Assembly (NCBI GenBank): GCA_018806985.1
Contig: JADANN010000375.1
Location: forward strand, 1 to 64,000
DNA length: 64,000 nucleotides
Direction: 5' to 3'
Origin: Angiostrongylus vasorum
Taxonomy: Eukaryota > Nematoda > Chromadorea > Rhabditida > Metastrongylidae
In this document: positions 24,486 to 36,700 of the stretch, one piece after another
Position numbering within the stretch: the stretch's first letter is position 1
Layout: each line of letters begins with the position of its first letter
Notes under the pieces: model-generated
The model's database searches: none
The model's input: only the letters and a program-made list of their open reading frames with translations
What the model was told of the DNA's origin: nothing
Translations under genes and position numbers: made by a program

Positions 24486-25147
24486 TATCATGATTTATCG
24501 TCCCTTCAGAGTAACGGTTTATTTGATTCGCCGTTTTAAAGGTATGTTTGACACAAAAATTCGTAAAAGAAACCATGTGAAAAGATACACTTGTTTCAGG
24601 CAACGTGTTAGACGGAAACTTTCTAGGACCTGCACCATTCGTAAACAGAGACCATCAGTATATCTAATTAGTTACTGTTAGCAATATCACTTTGTATGTA
24701 TTTGTTTTCGTGTATTACTTGCATTTCAACTAACCTTTGAGTGCTTTTGTAAACAGGTAAACAGACTTTCATCCGATCTCGGTAAGAATTTGAAGAAAAA
24801 ACTTCTTAAAAAACACTGACGATTAAGAGCTTTGTTGTCGACGGTTACCAGAAAAGTTTATTTGTCACAGTTACACATCACAACTCCCGATTGGGTTTCA
24901 CTGCCACAGCAAACACCAAACGCATCGTACTTGTACTGAGAAGCCCTTTTGTTCGCTATCGTTCTTCTTTTTTTCGGCGAAAAGCAACCAAGGTTGGCTC
25001 AGTGGGCTCTGCTGTGGCACAGTTTCATTTCTAGCTTGGATTCCATGTGAACATGTCAAACTTTTCATGCTGGATGACGATGTCGAGAGTGACTCTCCGC
25101 TGTTCGTCACTGATATGACTTGCTTGAGCCAAGAGATGGAAGCCTAA
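24486..25147 (+). CDS. Unidentified gene, 3' exons including a 25-nt microexon
   Basis: Four exons with matched phases: 24486-24541 (phase 1 in, 1 out), 24600-24640 (1 in, 0 out), 24757-24781 (0 in, 1 out), 25035-25147 (1 in, TAA). All introns have GT..AG ends (donors GTATGT, GTAAAC, GTAAGA; acceptors TTTCAG, TTTCAG, AAACAG, TTCTAG). The end of the protein reads NVLDGNFLGPAPF, VNRLSSDL, then IPCEHVKLFMLDDDVESDSP and ends LSQEMEA: acidic and without transmembrane segment. An ATG at 24490 could start it, or the first exon is internal to a longer gene. No family recognised; the support is phase and splice consistency only. Confidence 0.45.
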
Positions 25148-25149
25148 TT

Positions 25150-26190
25150 AACCAGAATTCGTCATTAGTTTCTATTGAAGTACAGTTGCACCTGGAAAAA
25201 ACAAAGAGCATTTTTTGAAATAGAATTACCTACAAGGCTAAAGGTGAGGCAAAAAAGTGTGCTCAACCTGGCCACAGCCAAAATAAGATGAGGCTAAGGC
25301 CGAAAAGAATTTGTAGGTAGAACGACACCCTTTTTTTCAGATTGGGAGATCTATAGTAGAGGTACCACCCCCGCCTGTGCACGTCCGCCGCTATTCAATC
25401 ACGATTTTTAGACCACATTCGAAAACCAGGAATACAAACTGGACATTTGTATAGACAGCCACTGTGAACACACCGCCCGAATCAAAGTACTGTGCTCGAG
25501 AAATTATGCAAAGCAAAACCACGATGAGTATCACCTACTTAACTAACGCATCATTTCCATAGAAGACGATAGAGAGACAACGAAACGGACAGAATTAATG
25601 TTGGAAACAGTACAGCATATGAAAACGAAGTCTCTGTATATCTATTTAGTACCCGGCGTCATCAGAGAAACTCCAGAAAACTTTTTTCAGCTATAGGTAC
25701 GTCCATGGTTTTCATCTTTTCGCTACTAATAAGCCGACCTTAGAGAAATTGAAGGCTTAGTTAATGCCGACAACGAGATCGATCCAATGATTCTTCATGT
25801 TGGAAGGTACCTCTGACCACTTTATTTCACCCGACCTCATTTAAGATAAGGAAAAGTGTTATCAACGAAATCAGAGGCTGGAAAAACAGAGATGGTAAAG
25901 CTCATTTCACCAACAGTGAGTGGCCGTGTTGTGTGACTTCCACAAAGGACCTTAGGTGCGTTGATGATTGACGTTTCCAGTTGTGGTTCATAAATCAAGT
26001 TCTACACTTTCTGCACACGGAATATCACATCGTACGGATCCATGCGAACATATCGGAGATTTACAAATAAAGACGTTTTTTTTATCGGGATAAAGAATCT
26101 CCTGCTATTGGAAATGGATGACTGTACTTTTCTTCATTTCATAAAACAGGATTTATACATAGAAACAGACTATTTTATTACATTGAGCAG
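25150..26190. other. No gene recognised
   Basis: Intergenic spacer between two plus-strand gene models; no repeat family recognised. Confidence 0.4.
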
Positions 26191-26193
26191 GAC

Positions 26194-26931
26194 ATGAGAT
26201 GTTTGGTGTTGTTTTTCGCTACCATCGTGGCTGCATCATGCATCAAAATGATTTACATTGAGGAACTCATAGATTTGGTAGACGAAGAGGATCAAGAACT
26301 CCTCAGAAATCTACTCGAAGACAAAGAGATGGTCAGGTGAGACAGGCGTTAATTAAAAATTGGATAACTCTAGCAAACTTAAGCAATCTAGAAAACATCC
26401 TTAATCGACAACTGTTTTTTTTGTGTAAACTTTGGTTTTCCCCTCTCCATCATACTGCTGCTGGTAACGATCTTCTTCACGCGTTTCGCTCCAGATTCAC
26501 GAATTTCAACATTCTCATATTTTATTCAGAGGTTATCACTGATTCGCTAGTAAAAATCCAAAGCGAATCGCATTCTAAGGAATCACGGATCGAAAATTTG
26601 CAAGTATAAATTGTACTCCATCTACGTTAACAGAACTATGTCATTTTCAATCACTTAGGGTCTCCTCGTTTCTCTACTAATCACTATGACCACAGCAGAA
26701 CTGCACAAGAATAGCAGCCCTCGTTTATCTTGGTTTTCAGTCAAAAAAAAGAAATCGTGATGAGTCAACAAAAAAAAATAGAATTCTACTTGCTCTTGAC
26801 ACTCCATCTATACCCGTCTCCTATTCAACCCGTTATGTTCTAGGTCCCGAAAACTACAACGCTTGAATGAGATCCTCGAGCGGCAAACAGCAGAGATTCA
26901 GGTGATGATAAGACAGGAATTTTGCAATTAA
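26194..26931 (+). CDS. Small predicted secreted protein (76 aa, two exons)
   Basis: Exon 1 26194-26336 ends AG|GTGAGA; exon 2 26844-26931 follows TTCTAG and restores phase exactly (143 + 88 = 231 nt, TAA). The N-terminus MRCLVLFFATIVAASC is a signal peptide. The rest is highly charged and probably helical (ELIDLVDEEDQELLRNLL, then LQRLNEILERQTAEIQ), ending in a single Cys. The sequence just before ATG (CATTGAGCAG|GAC) could be a trans-splice acceptor. A donor-like GTGATG inside exon 2 (26902) leaves open a further exon. No family recognised; small secreted proteins of this kind are common in parasitic nematodes. Confidence 0.5.
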
Positions 26932-27019
26932 ATCCGTTTTACTTTTTTAATGGAGTATTGAAACGTTAATATGAGCCTTACAGTGTGAGTTCGAGCAAAT
27001 TTTTTACCATCGCATCTTT

Positions 27020-27170
27020 CCGAAATGTGTAACGCAGTGGTTAGGGGAACCCTGCAATACCCAATACCACCCTATGGATCAATGGTTCGATCTGGCGACC
27101 CCTTACTCACCAATCATTCTTTTAATTAGCAACCTTGTCTGAGAAGATGAAAAACACTGTATTGACAAGT
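27020..27170 (+). repeat. Diverged tRNA-like SINE fragment
   Basis: GTAACGCAGTGGTTAGGGG (A-box-like) and ATGGTTCGATCTGG (B-box-like) about 50 nt apart, then 'ctcaccaatcatt' as in family E. Tail not resolved. Confidence 0.5.
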
Positions 27171-27498
27171 CGGTAATCCTCCGTAATTATTACATAGGCT
27201 AAATTTGACCTGAATCCCCTTTACGATGCGCAGTGGAGTCGAACGCACTGCGCTTCCTTCAGGTACTGACCAACGTCAAACTCTTCATACCTAACCTTTT
27301 ACCTCTGAAATGAAGAAGGTGATGCTTCACTGTGTCATGATTGTAATTTCGGTTACCGACAAGCGGCGTTTCTAAAACCTAACGTGATTGTAATGATTGT
27401 GATTTTCGTCTCTTAACTGCCCCTTCATGAGCTCACAGAGTTCTCGTTCGTGCGGTCCACATGGTCTCAGTGGCTGGTAAAAATTCAGAAAAAAAGTA

Positions 27499-27938
27499 TT
27501 ATACATTAAAGTTAACACCCATATTCGCAGTGATCCGAACGTGTTCTCGAAAGTAAACACCAGATAGTGGTCTAATTTTAACTTTATCATTCCATCGTTT
27601 AGCCAGTTTTCCTTCTTTGTGACAACGATCAGCTTTTCGTGCCCAGTGATTTGATTCTGGAAATCACAATTTCGATGCGCGTAACCCATAACTTTGTCGT
27701 ATTTTATATCTGTAGTGTTGTAATTTAGCTTATTTTTTTCAAAGATATTTGCTCCAGGTTATACTGAACCCCCCTCAATCGTCACTTCTGTGAGACTTCA
27801 TCGGTTCTAGGTTTAGAATAAGGCGTATGAAAACGAACTGTTGATCAATATCGACAAAAACACCGTCAGAATTGTACAAGACAGATGAAGAGAATGCGGA
27901 TTTCTCGCGTTTTCCGCCATCATTTCCAATGAAGGAAT
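27499..27938 (-). CDS. Unidentified gene, last two exons
   Basis: Exon 27938-27786 (after TATTTAG; 50 full codons; GTGACG donor) encodes FIGNDGGKREKSAF and DGVFVDIDQQFVFIRLILNL. Exon 27656-27499 follows TTTCCAG; with the phase carried over it reads to TAA, ending LSGVYFREHVRITANMGVNF plus two residues. A second frame of the same exon is also open (containing FENTFGSLRIW) and would need a different upstream junction, so the frame is not certain. No family recognised. Confidence 0.35.
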
Positions 27939-28078
27939 CTAAATAGCGAAACGAATCTAAAGATGAGAATAATAGTAAATATCACTTGGAACTGGAACAC
28001 CAATACTAATCAACCTGCAGGTGATCACTGACTTCATTTTGGATACACAGAACCAGTGCATTTTTTATATTTATGGGA

Positions 28079-28365
28079 CATAATCGTGTGGCGCAGTGGT
28101 TGGAGGCACCCTGCAACACACATGGGGAATCGATACACGCGCCGATGGCCCACCAAGCTTTCCATTCCTGTGGGGTCTGCAAATTGGTACCAGACTTGTC
28201 TAGGAGGATAGCAGCACTTATACATCGGTATACCACCGCGAGTCATTGTAAAGGCCAGATATGAATTCAGTCATCTCCAAACGATGCTTGATGAAGTCGA
28301 ATGTATGGCGCATTCCTCAGTGATTGATCAACGCCGACAGCCTTATCCTTTTATCCTTTTAATCA
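28079..28365 (+). repeat. SINE family A, copy 2
   Basis: CGTGTGGCGCAGTGGTTGGAGGCACCCTG head, GGGAATCGATACACGCGCC B-box region, the body shared by all copies, and a TTATCCTTTTATCCTTTT tail. Confidence 0.85.
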
Positions 28366-28369
28366 ACGT

Positions 28370-29150
28370 GAATAACACAAGAATCAGTCGTGGAAGCTGA
28401 CAGTCGTCGCAGATCACGAATTCATCGGACCCTGCTTACAGGTGAAACGATATCCCAATAGCTAGATTTGAAAAGATTGTCGTTCATATGGCTAAGTACA
28501 CCCATAATGGTCAAAACAGGCTGTACCAGATCAGTTTACGCAGTACGTGCCACGAGAAACAAAACAGCCAAGGCAATAAGCATTTCTACCTAGTATGGTT
28601 TCCATCACAACGTTTACATTAGTGATCTACTCAGAATAAGACGTCAAGCAATAAACCTAAAATATTGTCGAGACAGCACAAACGAATTTCTTCCGTAAAC
28701 TGCTGTCGAACCGCCTATGAATGAGTAGCGATATATGTGCAATAGAGACGGGGATGATCAAAAAGTCATTCGAAAATACTATATACTAAAGAATTATACT
28801 GGTGACTTTATGCTTTCATACGAGTAGGATCTTCTATATTTCTCATTACCATCACCTCAGGAACGGATCTCCATCATAGAGGGCTTTCTAGCCGGTTAAC
28901 CTCGAGCCAACATTGCGCGCTCCCATTTGGGAAATAGGTGGTTAATGGTGGACCAAAATGATCTTTTGGCTTCCTATGACGCAGTTGGATTCAGGGAAAG
29001 GATCTACTATTTGTGCCGCACCGATTTGGCACAAACTTTTTGTGTTTACGAAGACATAACTATGTATTCGTGTATGGGTGTATTTGCAATCAAGTGAATG
29101 GGAATTACATGGAACGTGGTTAAGACTCGCCTCCAACAAATAAGCTTTTC
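28370..29150. other. No gene recognised
   Basis: Spacer before the RTE copy; no motif, no repeat family recognised. Confidence 0.4.
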
Positions 29151-29154
29151 GTCT

Positions 29155-31870
29155 ACTCTGGAAGAAACCGTAGAACTATCCGTAAGTACACCCATCCCTC
29201 ACGTTCAGAGCTCAGCAAGGTATACGTGTCCATGATCGTGCAGGCAAGACTGATAAAGTGCAACGTCATAGGACTAGCCGAGAAGTGAAGACGCCATACA
29301 TTCAAAGCCGCCGATGACACCGAAGAAGAACTATTCCTCGAAGTATGGGACCATAGAGTAGGCGACATTCTCGTCAGCAGGAGTTATGAACATCGATTCG
29401 TTCGAACAACTTACATCCCGAATCGGATGTATACGATTGAACAGGTGTGGATCAATACCGGCTTTGACAATCTTCGTCATTTGCACACTGATATCAAGCT
29501 ACAACGAAGATTCCTTAACGGCATAATCGGAGATCTTAACGCCAGATTCGACTTAAAAGAACGTCTGAAGAAAGTCACATTAGTACTCCCGGAATGGAAT
29601 GGAACGAGCAGGGCGAGTGCTTCTGAGTTTATTATGACGACCAAGACCATTCGTGGTCGCAAGTTGAGAAGCCACACTCCAACGCTGAAAGTCAGAGTTT
29701 CCCAATCGAGAGTACCATAACGAAGTGGACCACATCGTAGTAAACCGGTTTTGCCTACCGATGTCGCTGTTCTCCCGAAATTCTACACGAGATCAGACCA
29801 TCGCCTTCTTTCTGCAAGATTTCACTGTTCGTGGATAGGACGAAAAGCCGATAAATTCAAAAACCGAAGTCCCAGAACCACCATAAACTGGGATTTATTC
29901 AATCGGCTATTGGGAAGATGCCGTTGTCGATAACATCGACGAAGAATACGATCTCTATTGACATCTTCACGCTAGTGCTATGAAAGCTGAGAGTTCGAAA
30001 GCCACCAAAAGAGGTCTGTCTCCAGAAACATTCGAACTATTACGTCAGCGTTGAATCGTACGAGCTACAGCAAACAGCCAGCTCACGTCCCAACTGGCAA
30101 AATAATGGAGATAAGCTACAAAAGATCTTAAAGGGAGATGAGCAGCAGTTATCGTCAAAACTGCACAGGCTGAGCAAAGCATTCGCGAAGCCCACCGATG
30201 CTTCGTCAATTGCAAAACCAAGATGACTGCACTCCGACGTCCACACGGAACAGTTGCAGCGTCCAGAAAGGTAATGGAGAAAATCACTCACGAATACTAC
30301 TCAGATCTCTTCGATGGCCACGTCCATCTTCCGTGATACGAAATAAAGAAGGATGGATGTGTTGTAATACCGGTTCTCCCTTCCAAAATCCGACATGCCA
30401 TTTCGTCGATGAAAAGTCGAAAAGCATTAGGTCCGGATAGGATAAGATCAGAACACCTGAAAAACCTTCCGCCAGTCCTCGTAAACACATTGGCCCGGCT
30501 CATCACACGCTACCTGTCTCACTGCAAGGTCCGTATTTAGTGAAAGACCAGCATGACCTTGTTATTGTTCAACAAGGGGTGACCTACACGATATCGGCAA
30601 CCATCGCCTAATCTGCTTGCTGTCTATCGTCTACAAACTTTTCACTCGAATCATCCTAAACATTGGCAGAACACTAGACGAAGGACAGCCATGTGAGCAA
30701 GCAGGGTTTCGAAAAGGATTCAGTACGATGGACCACATCCACACGATAACAAGACTCACCGAAGTATCGCAACAGTACAAAAGACCGCTCTGTCTCATTT
30801 TCATTAATTTACAGAAGGCCTTTGATTCAACTGAAATAGAAGCATCATGGAAGCCCTTGATAGTCAAGGAGTCCCTACTCAGCACATACAGATTCTTCGT
30901 GAGTGTGCAAAAAATTTCACAACCAAGATATCACCATTCTACAACGATATTAACATTGACGTCAAAAGAGGGGTTAGACAAGGCGATACCATCTCGCTAA
31001 AATTATTCATCGCCACCCTCGAGAACGCCATGCGAACACTGGAATGGGACAACGTGGAAGTGAAAATCGTTGATCGGCAATTATACCATCTTTGTTTTGC
31101 TGATGACATCGTCCTTATAACACCGAACATTAGCGGAACGAATGCTTGCTAACTCTGATAAAGCCTGTGGAAAGACTGGTCTTCGACTAAATCTCACAAA
31201 AAACGATGTTCATGAAGAACGGATTGGTTTCGTATGTCCCATTAACGCTCAACGGAACCAATATCTCCGACTGCTCCAGTTGTGTATATCTAGGTCGGGA
31301 AATCAACATGTTGAACGACTTAGCTCCAGAGCTGAGCAGAAGGAAATGAGCGGCTTGGGGAGCTTTCAAGAGTAGCAAGGATGTAGTGAAGAGAAGACAC
31401 AATACCCGACTCCGTGCCAATCTTTTCGGTTTCACAACTTTTCCTGCATCATAAACCTGGTCGCTATGTAGAAAGGATGAAAGATCACTTATTGTTACGG
31501 AGCGCGCCCTCGAAAGAGCGATGCTAGGAGCCTTCGGTATCATGCAAGTGAGAGAAGTGATCCCAAACTCCGATTTATGTTATCGTTCGAAAATCAAAGA
31601 CGTGGTTCTACATGCCGAATTGTCGGAACTAAAGTTGCCCGCATATGTAATGTATATGAACGACAACCGAAGGACAACAGCCGTAAGCGACTGGATTTCT
31701 CGACATGGTAAACGCACAGCAGGAAGACCACTCACCTCATGATCAGAGTTATTCATGAAGAAAGTAGAAGAAAAATATGATACTCAATGGGTCCGTATAG
31801 CGAACACGACTTGCTGCGCTGCTATCGCAAGTGTCAGTGAGAAATGAAAGATTTACTGGCGCCTGCTGGA
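29155..31870 (+). mobile_element. RTE lineage 1, longest copy, decayed
   Basis: Endonuclease remnants (ARLIKCNVIGLAETRR near 29250, IGDLNARFDLKE at 29520, CRYRCSPEILHEIRPSPS-like region near 29780), linker with RRPHGTVAASRKVMEKI near 30240, then RT: LLSIVYKLFTRIIL (30620), EQAGFRKGFSTMDHIHTI, AFDSTEIEA (30820), and CFADDIVLI (31090) with the catalytic Asp pair retained. C-terminal region includes ERAMLGAFGIM and VMYMNDNRRTTAVSDWI. Frame breaks occur throughout, for example between AFDST and FADD. Ends near 31870. It is the best guide to the lineage 1 element. Confidence 0.9.
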
Positions 31871-31949
31871 ATCACCCAAGATCACACATATCACATTGTG
31901 TGGACCCCAGAATTTCTTGCATTAGATTTGTTTCGTTGTCTCCACTACC

Positions 31950-32240
31950 CACGTAGGTCCTCGAACTCATGAATTTGGCTGCTGGTTGACGATTTCCTTC
32001 GTCCTCGTTAAGAATACCGTTGAATATTGGTCGAGTAGATTCTCCCTGGTATCCTGAGATAGCCGTGCTACTGGGTTCCCATGTGGACTGGAAGAAGTGA
32101 ACTTGCCTCAGACAAATCTGCTAGGCGACCCCGCAGAGATGAGAGGTTTGGTGGGTTCGCTGGTGGGTCGAAACAGCACCGAGACCGGTCGCTTTACAAG
32201 CGGGATCACGACCACCGCGCTACCCAATCCCAATAACGTT
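31950..32240 (-). repeat. SINE-like family E, copy 1
   Basis: On minus: GGGTAGCGCGGTGGTCGTGATC head, GGTGCTGTTTCGACCC B-box-like region, 'tctctgcggggtcgcctagcagatttgtctg', then 'gctatctcaggataccagggagaatctactcgacc'. Shared in order with 41300-41665 (minus) and 34580-34890 (plus). Confidence 0.6.
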
Positions 32241-32674
32241 TAGCAAACAGACACCTTAGATGGGACGACTATTATTTATTGACATTTTTTTCTACCTTGA
32301 TCATGTACTACCTTGCAAGCATCTGTAATACGGAAATTCAACCAGTTTCCCTAGGCAAATCGTAAATTCAGGACTTTGGTTAGGCTGCACCACCTTTCTT
32401 ACGATGCATAATGAATGCGGATCTGCAAAACGAATTTTCACTACGAAGTAACGCAGATATTCACAACCCTCTTCGGTAATTGGGTTTCGAGTCATTCTGC
32501 AACCATCTTCAAGGACAATCCTTTACTTAATCTTAGCTTGCAACGCACTTAGGTTCGATACGAGACCTCATCCACCGGAAAACTTCTGCGCGTATTTCAA
32601 CAGAATGTTGTGACTAATGATCTTAAGCTCTGGTCCGCGTGCAACGATTGCAAGGCATAAAAGAATATTTTTAG

Positions 32675-32995
32675 GATAAATACAGAGAAATTGTTGAAGA
32701 GAAAAAGAAAGAAGAAAATGATAGACTAAGTGTGGAAATGAATGAAGCGAAAAGATTGGGATACCACGACTTACTTACTCAAAGAGAATTGATAGAAGGG
32801 AACATGGACATATCAGAAGAAGCTGCTGAAGAAATGGAACGAGAGGTGTGCAACACGATTTGGTATATCGCTTATATTGAGATTAGAACGATTGCTAAAG
32901 CAAATAATTATAAATTCGAAAGGGAAGTGCTGACAAATCCACTTTCCCTTATAGCTAGAAGTCCTTATAAAGTGATTACAATCAACAACCAGTAG
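32675..32995 (+). CDS. Candidate coiled-coil exon, unidentified
   Basis: Follows ATTTTTAG and runs open to TAG. It begins DKYREIVEEKKKEENDRLSV, continues EMNEAKRLGYHDLLTQRELI and contains EEAAEEMERE: strongly charged, heptad-like helix. A GAGAG|GTGTGC at about 32848 may be the true donor. No upstream exon identified. Composition is unlike the surrounding sequence, which supports coding, but no homologue is recognised. Confidence 0.4.
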   Translation, partial: DKYREIVEEKKKEENDRLSVEMNEAKRLGYHDLLTQRELIEGNMDISEEAAEEMEREVCNTIWYIAYIEIRTIAKANNYKFEREVLTNPLSLIARSPYKVITINNQ

Positions 32996-32999
32996 CTTT

Positions 33000-33740
33000 T
33001 TAACGATCTTAAGTAGCTGTCAGAACAATATGACATTCATAAACAGTAGAATGATAGCATTAGGACAAACATATTAACTGCCTGATGTGGATTTACCGAA
33101 ACATTAACCCACTAACTCCAGTCTTTTCCTAAATCACATCGACCAGTGAACGTATTTTCATAGCCCTAAAGGGAGGTACGACGTACCAACTCTGTAAATG
33201 CAAATCTAAGGAATTCATATTTTCAAGTTCCTCCAAACACTTTCACCACAACGACAAAAGGATTACTACTCTTTGAAATCTAAAAGAAGCAGTGCGTCTG
33301 CCTTAATGCCTCTCACACAAATCGTCATCTATCTGTATTTTATTGATTAAGTACATATCCATCATAAATAAAAGTCGTGGAATTAAATCTGGGAAAAACC
33401 TTAATCTAACTCGCATTTCTCAGTTACCTCAAGATAAGGACAATTGTAACAAATTCAATACCAATTAATTAAACGAAAGGTAGCATAAACCAAATTACCC
33501 ACAAGATTCAAATACCGTACTCAGTGGATGAATAGCCTTAAAACTATTTTCTCTAGAAGATTCCGAAAGAAAATCTACTGGAATAAAAAACGAAAATATC
33601 ACATGTTAGCACACTGATAACCTCAAGTTAACAAATAGGTGACATCCACAAATTGGAGACAAGTAAGGCAGTTACCCAGGCCACCATTTCCAACAGTTTA
33701 TGTGGCTTACACGAAACCGAACCATGTTTTCACTCTCTCA
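33000..33740. other. No gene recognised
   Basis: 3' flank of TMED10, strongly AT-rich; no repeat or motif recognised. Confidence 0.4.
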
Positions 33741-33741
33741 T

Positions 33742-36700
33742 TCAGTCAATGAGTTTCTTCGCTTTGAAATAGTTGCGCAAAAACATGACCTTAAACAATA
33801 CATGTAACTTCAGTAACTGACTGGGACAAAATTTCGCTTTTGAAAGTACTAAAACGTTAACTAACCTGCCAAAAGGCCAACGCCAACAGACAGAGCATGG
33901 AGAAAATAGACAAGTACAATACGCGACTATTTGTAGACTCTAAAATGGCGTAACGTATTGCTAGCTGGTGTATGGGAGTTGTTCTACTAAACTCAACTAA
34001 AACTGGTATGCACCTGAGGCACTCAAATGACATATTGAAATGGAGGGTGAAAGAAGAACGATGCCTTGTTTCAAGGTATACGCGGAAAACGGTGTCCAAT
34101 ACAAAGTTATTTAGAAGAACTTTTGCGCCACTTACCATTTGTGTTCCTCATTTCTTCTTCACGTTGCCTCATGAAAGAGAAATCCTTAACAATCTGATCT
34201 GACAGATCTTCTAATCGTCGCAGCTCGACCTTAATTAAAAGCTAAAAATCGAAAAAAACGTAAAAAATACTTCACTTAAGAAAGAGAATGATGTTAAGTG
34301 AAGTAAGAAGATTTAACATTCTACCAACATCATAGGCAAATTTCAGATGAAAAGTAAAAAGAAATCCTACTTCTAGTGGTTTCAGCTTCTCAGCTTTAGC
34401 TATGTCATCATAATTCTTTGCCTCGACACCATGCTTCATTTTAAGCAAAACCTCGCGAGATTGTGAGTGGCCTAAAAACCACACATCGCTAGAAGGAAAC
34501 AAGCAAAGGAAATAAAACGTCAATTCCTTAAAAAATGAATGAAACCATTCCACTTTTACACGACACCCATGATAAAATGGAGGCTCAGAGTACCGCACTG
34601 GTAGTTACGTCGTTCATCACGAGCCCGGTGCTAATTTGACTCAGCCCGCGCTCACCAATCATCCAATCTCTCCGGAGTCGGGAAATTGATATCAGACTTT
34701 TTGGGACCAGCTCACTCCAATCGATCCACTTTGGGAAGCTCCAACACGACTACACGGAGTTCAGGGAGAATCGACTCGAGCAGCATTCGGTGATATTCAT
34801 ATCGAACATGATAATCCTGAAGCAGCAGCCGAACACATACGTAAAGGTTCGAAGATCTTAGTGGTTCATGGATGCGATAAGAAAATCGAGCGCAGGAAAT
34901 GCTGTAATCCGCGCTGTAGGTGGAGACCAGTCTGGTAAAATGAATAAATAATGAAACGATTCGAAGTGACACCAACTAACAGTAACTAGGTTATTCCGAG
35001 CAAAAGGTTCTTATATACTATTCGAAATACTGCCCATCTAAATAGTAAAGTTTGCCTCACAACGGGTTACCGCCTCATCGCGGCTGGGAGTTGTTCCTGG
35101 GTGTCGGGCTGTGATGTATAGCGAGGGGATTCATTCCGCAACAGCATCTCCCATGCTCAAATGAAGTTCGGCTTTTCCACCATGAAGCTCAACTAAGGAT
35201 AAACCAATTCAGGATCCACCACCGTCCTGGTATCAAACTAGTCACATGATGGAAAATCTCGCTCTGATCTACAAGGGTAGCGACTACCTGTGGTGGCGAC
35301 GACCAGGAGCAGACTTTGGCTAGGCTGACCTCCGGACTCCAGGGAACGACATTAGCTCCGAAACTCCGCAACTTCAGTAAAACTCCAAAAAAGTGGAAAA
35401 TATGCTGAGGCCCGTACAACAAGTGAGCCATCCAAGTATCTAAGTAAGTAAATACAATTTGAGTAGGGTAAATAACGCTTGACACTTGAATGGCACGTCC
35501 TCACTGGTTGTGCGGGCCCCAGCATAATCTCCATTTTTCGGAGATTTGCTGGTTAAGCCATTGTGGTTCCCTGGAATCCTGAGGTCAGCCTGGCCAAAGT
35601 CTGCCCCAGGTCTTCATCACCACAGGCAGTCGCTGCCGTTGTGGATCAGAAGGAGATTTGCCACCATGCAACTTTGTACCAGGATGGTGGTGGATCCTGA
35701 TATTGGTTCACTCTTAGCTAGGCATCCTAGTGGAAACGCTGGACTCCCTTCTCAGCTTGGGAGACCCTGCTAGGAGATGAATCCCCCGCTGTAAATCGCA
35801 GTCCGACACCCAGGAGCACCTCCCATCCACGATGAGGCGGTAAACCGTTGGGAGGGCAGCGTAAATAAGGTATGAAAAAAATAAGTGAAGATAAAATGAA
35901 GAGACCTGCTCCAACAGGACCGTGATTGCTAATGCAGATCTCAAAAATGTCGTACTCATCAGTGGTAAAGGCGAATTTGCCTTTTAAATCGTTGAACCTT
36001 TCGCGTTTGTATAAAGTGTGACCACGAGTGTCTGTCACCTAAATTAACTTGGTAGAAAAAAGCATTAAAAAATGTGTAGAAGATAAAGGAAAAAAATGTG
36101 GGAGATATCACTTAAGAAATATCTAACAATGAGAAAGTGAAATTGATAAAAATAGACATGGTTTCGAGTACTGCTTTTTTAAAATGCTCCGTATGAAAAA
36201 GAAATAAACAATCCCAAGAACTAAAGTTTTAACACTAAAAAAGGACTGAGAAACAGTAAGCCGACAGTGGTCCAACTCATGAAGCTCAGTACATTTGAAT
36301 ATAACCCTACCACAATAGAACCTTATACAACAACTGAACATACAACGCGCAGCAAGTATTGGGTTCGATGCATGCGATGCAAAAACGATTGGTACTGTTA
36401 AATTTGAAACACATATCTGAGCTCAGTGAGCTTCAATAATTGACATAAAACCAAGAGAATCTACACACTTGTGTTGTTGAAAGGATAAAGAATAATGCCC
36501 TCGACGTTGATCAATCCGTGAAGAATGCGCCATACATTCGACTTCACTAAGCATCGTCAGTGGTGACTTAATGCATATCCGGCTGTTACAATGACTCCCG
36601 GTGGCCTGCTGATGTATCGAGCCAATGCTGCTATTCTCCCAGACAAGTCTGGTACCAATCTGCCGACCCCGGAGGGATTGAAGGCTTGGTGGGCTATGGG

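Noticed and set aside
27550..27656. GOLD-domain exon of a second p24/TMED gene (FENTFGSLRIW)
   Set aside because: Only a handful of residues resemble the family, and the frame does not fit the upstream exon.
35714..36038. Long minus frame extending TMED10 exon 2 into a family B repeat
   Set aside because: Frame continues past the GCAG|GTCTCT donor by chance; the homologous next residues lie on the exon at 34471.
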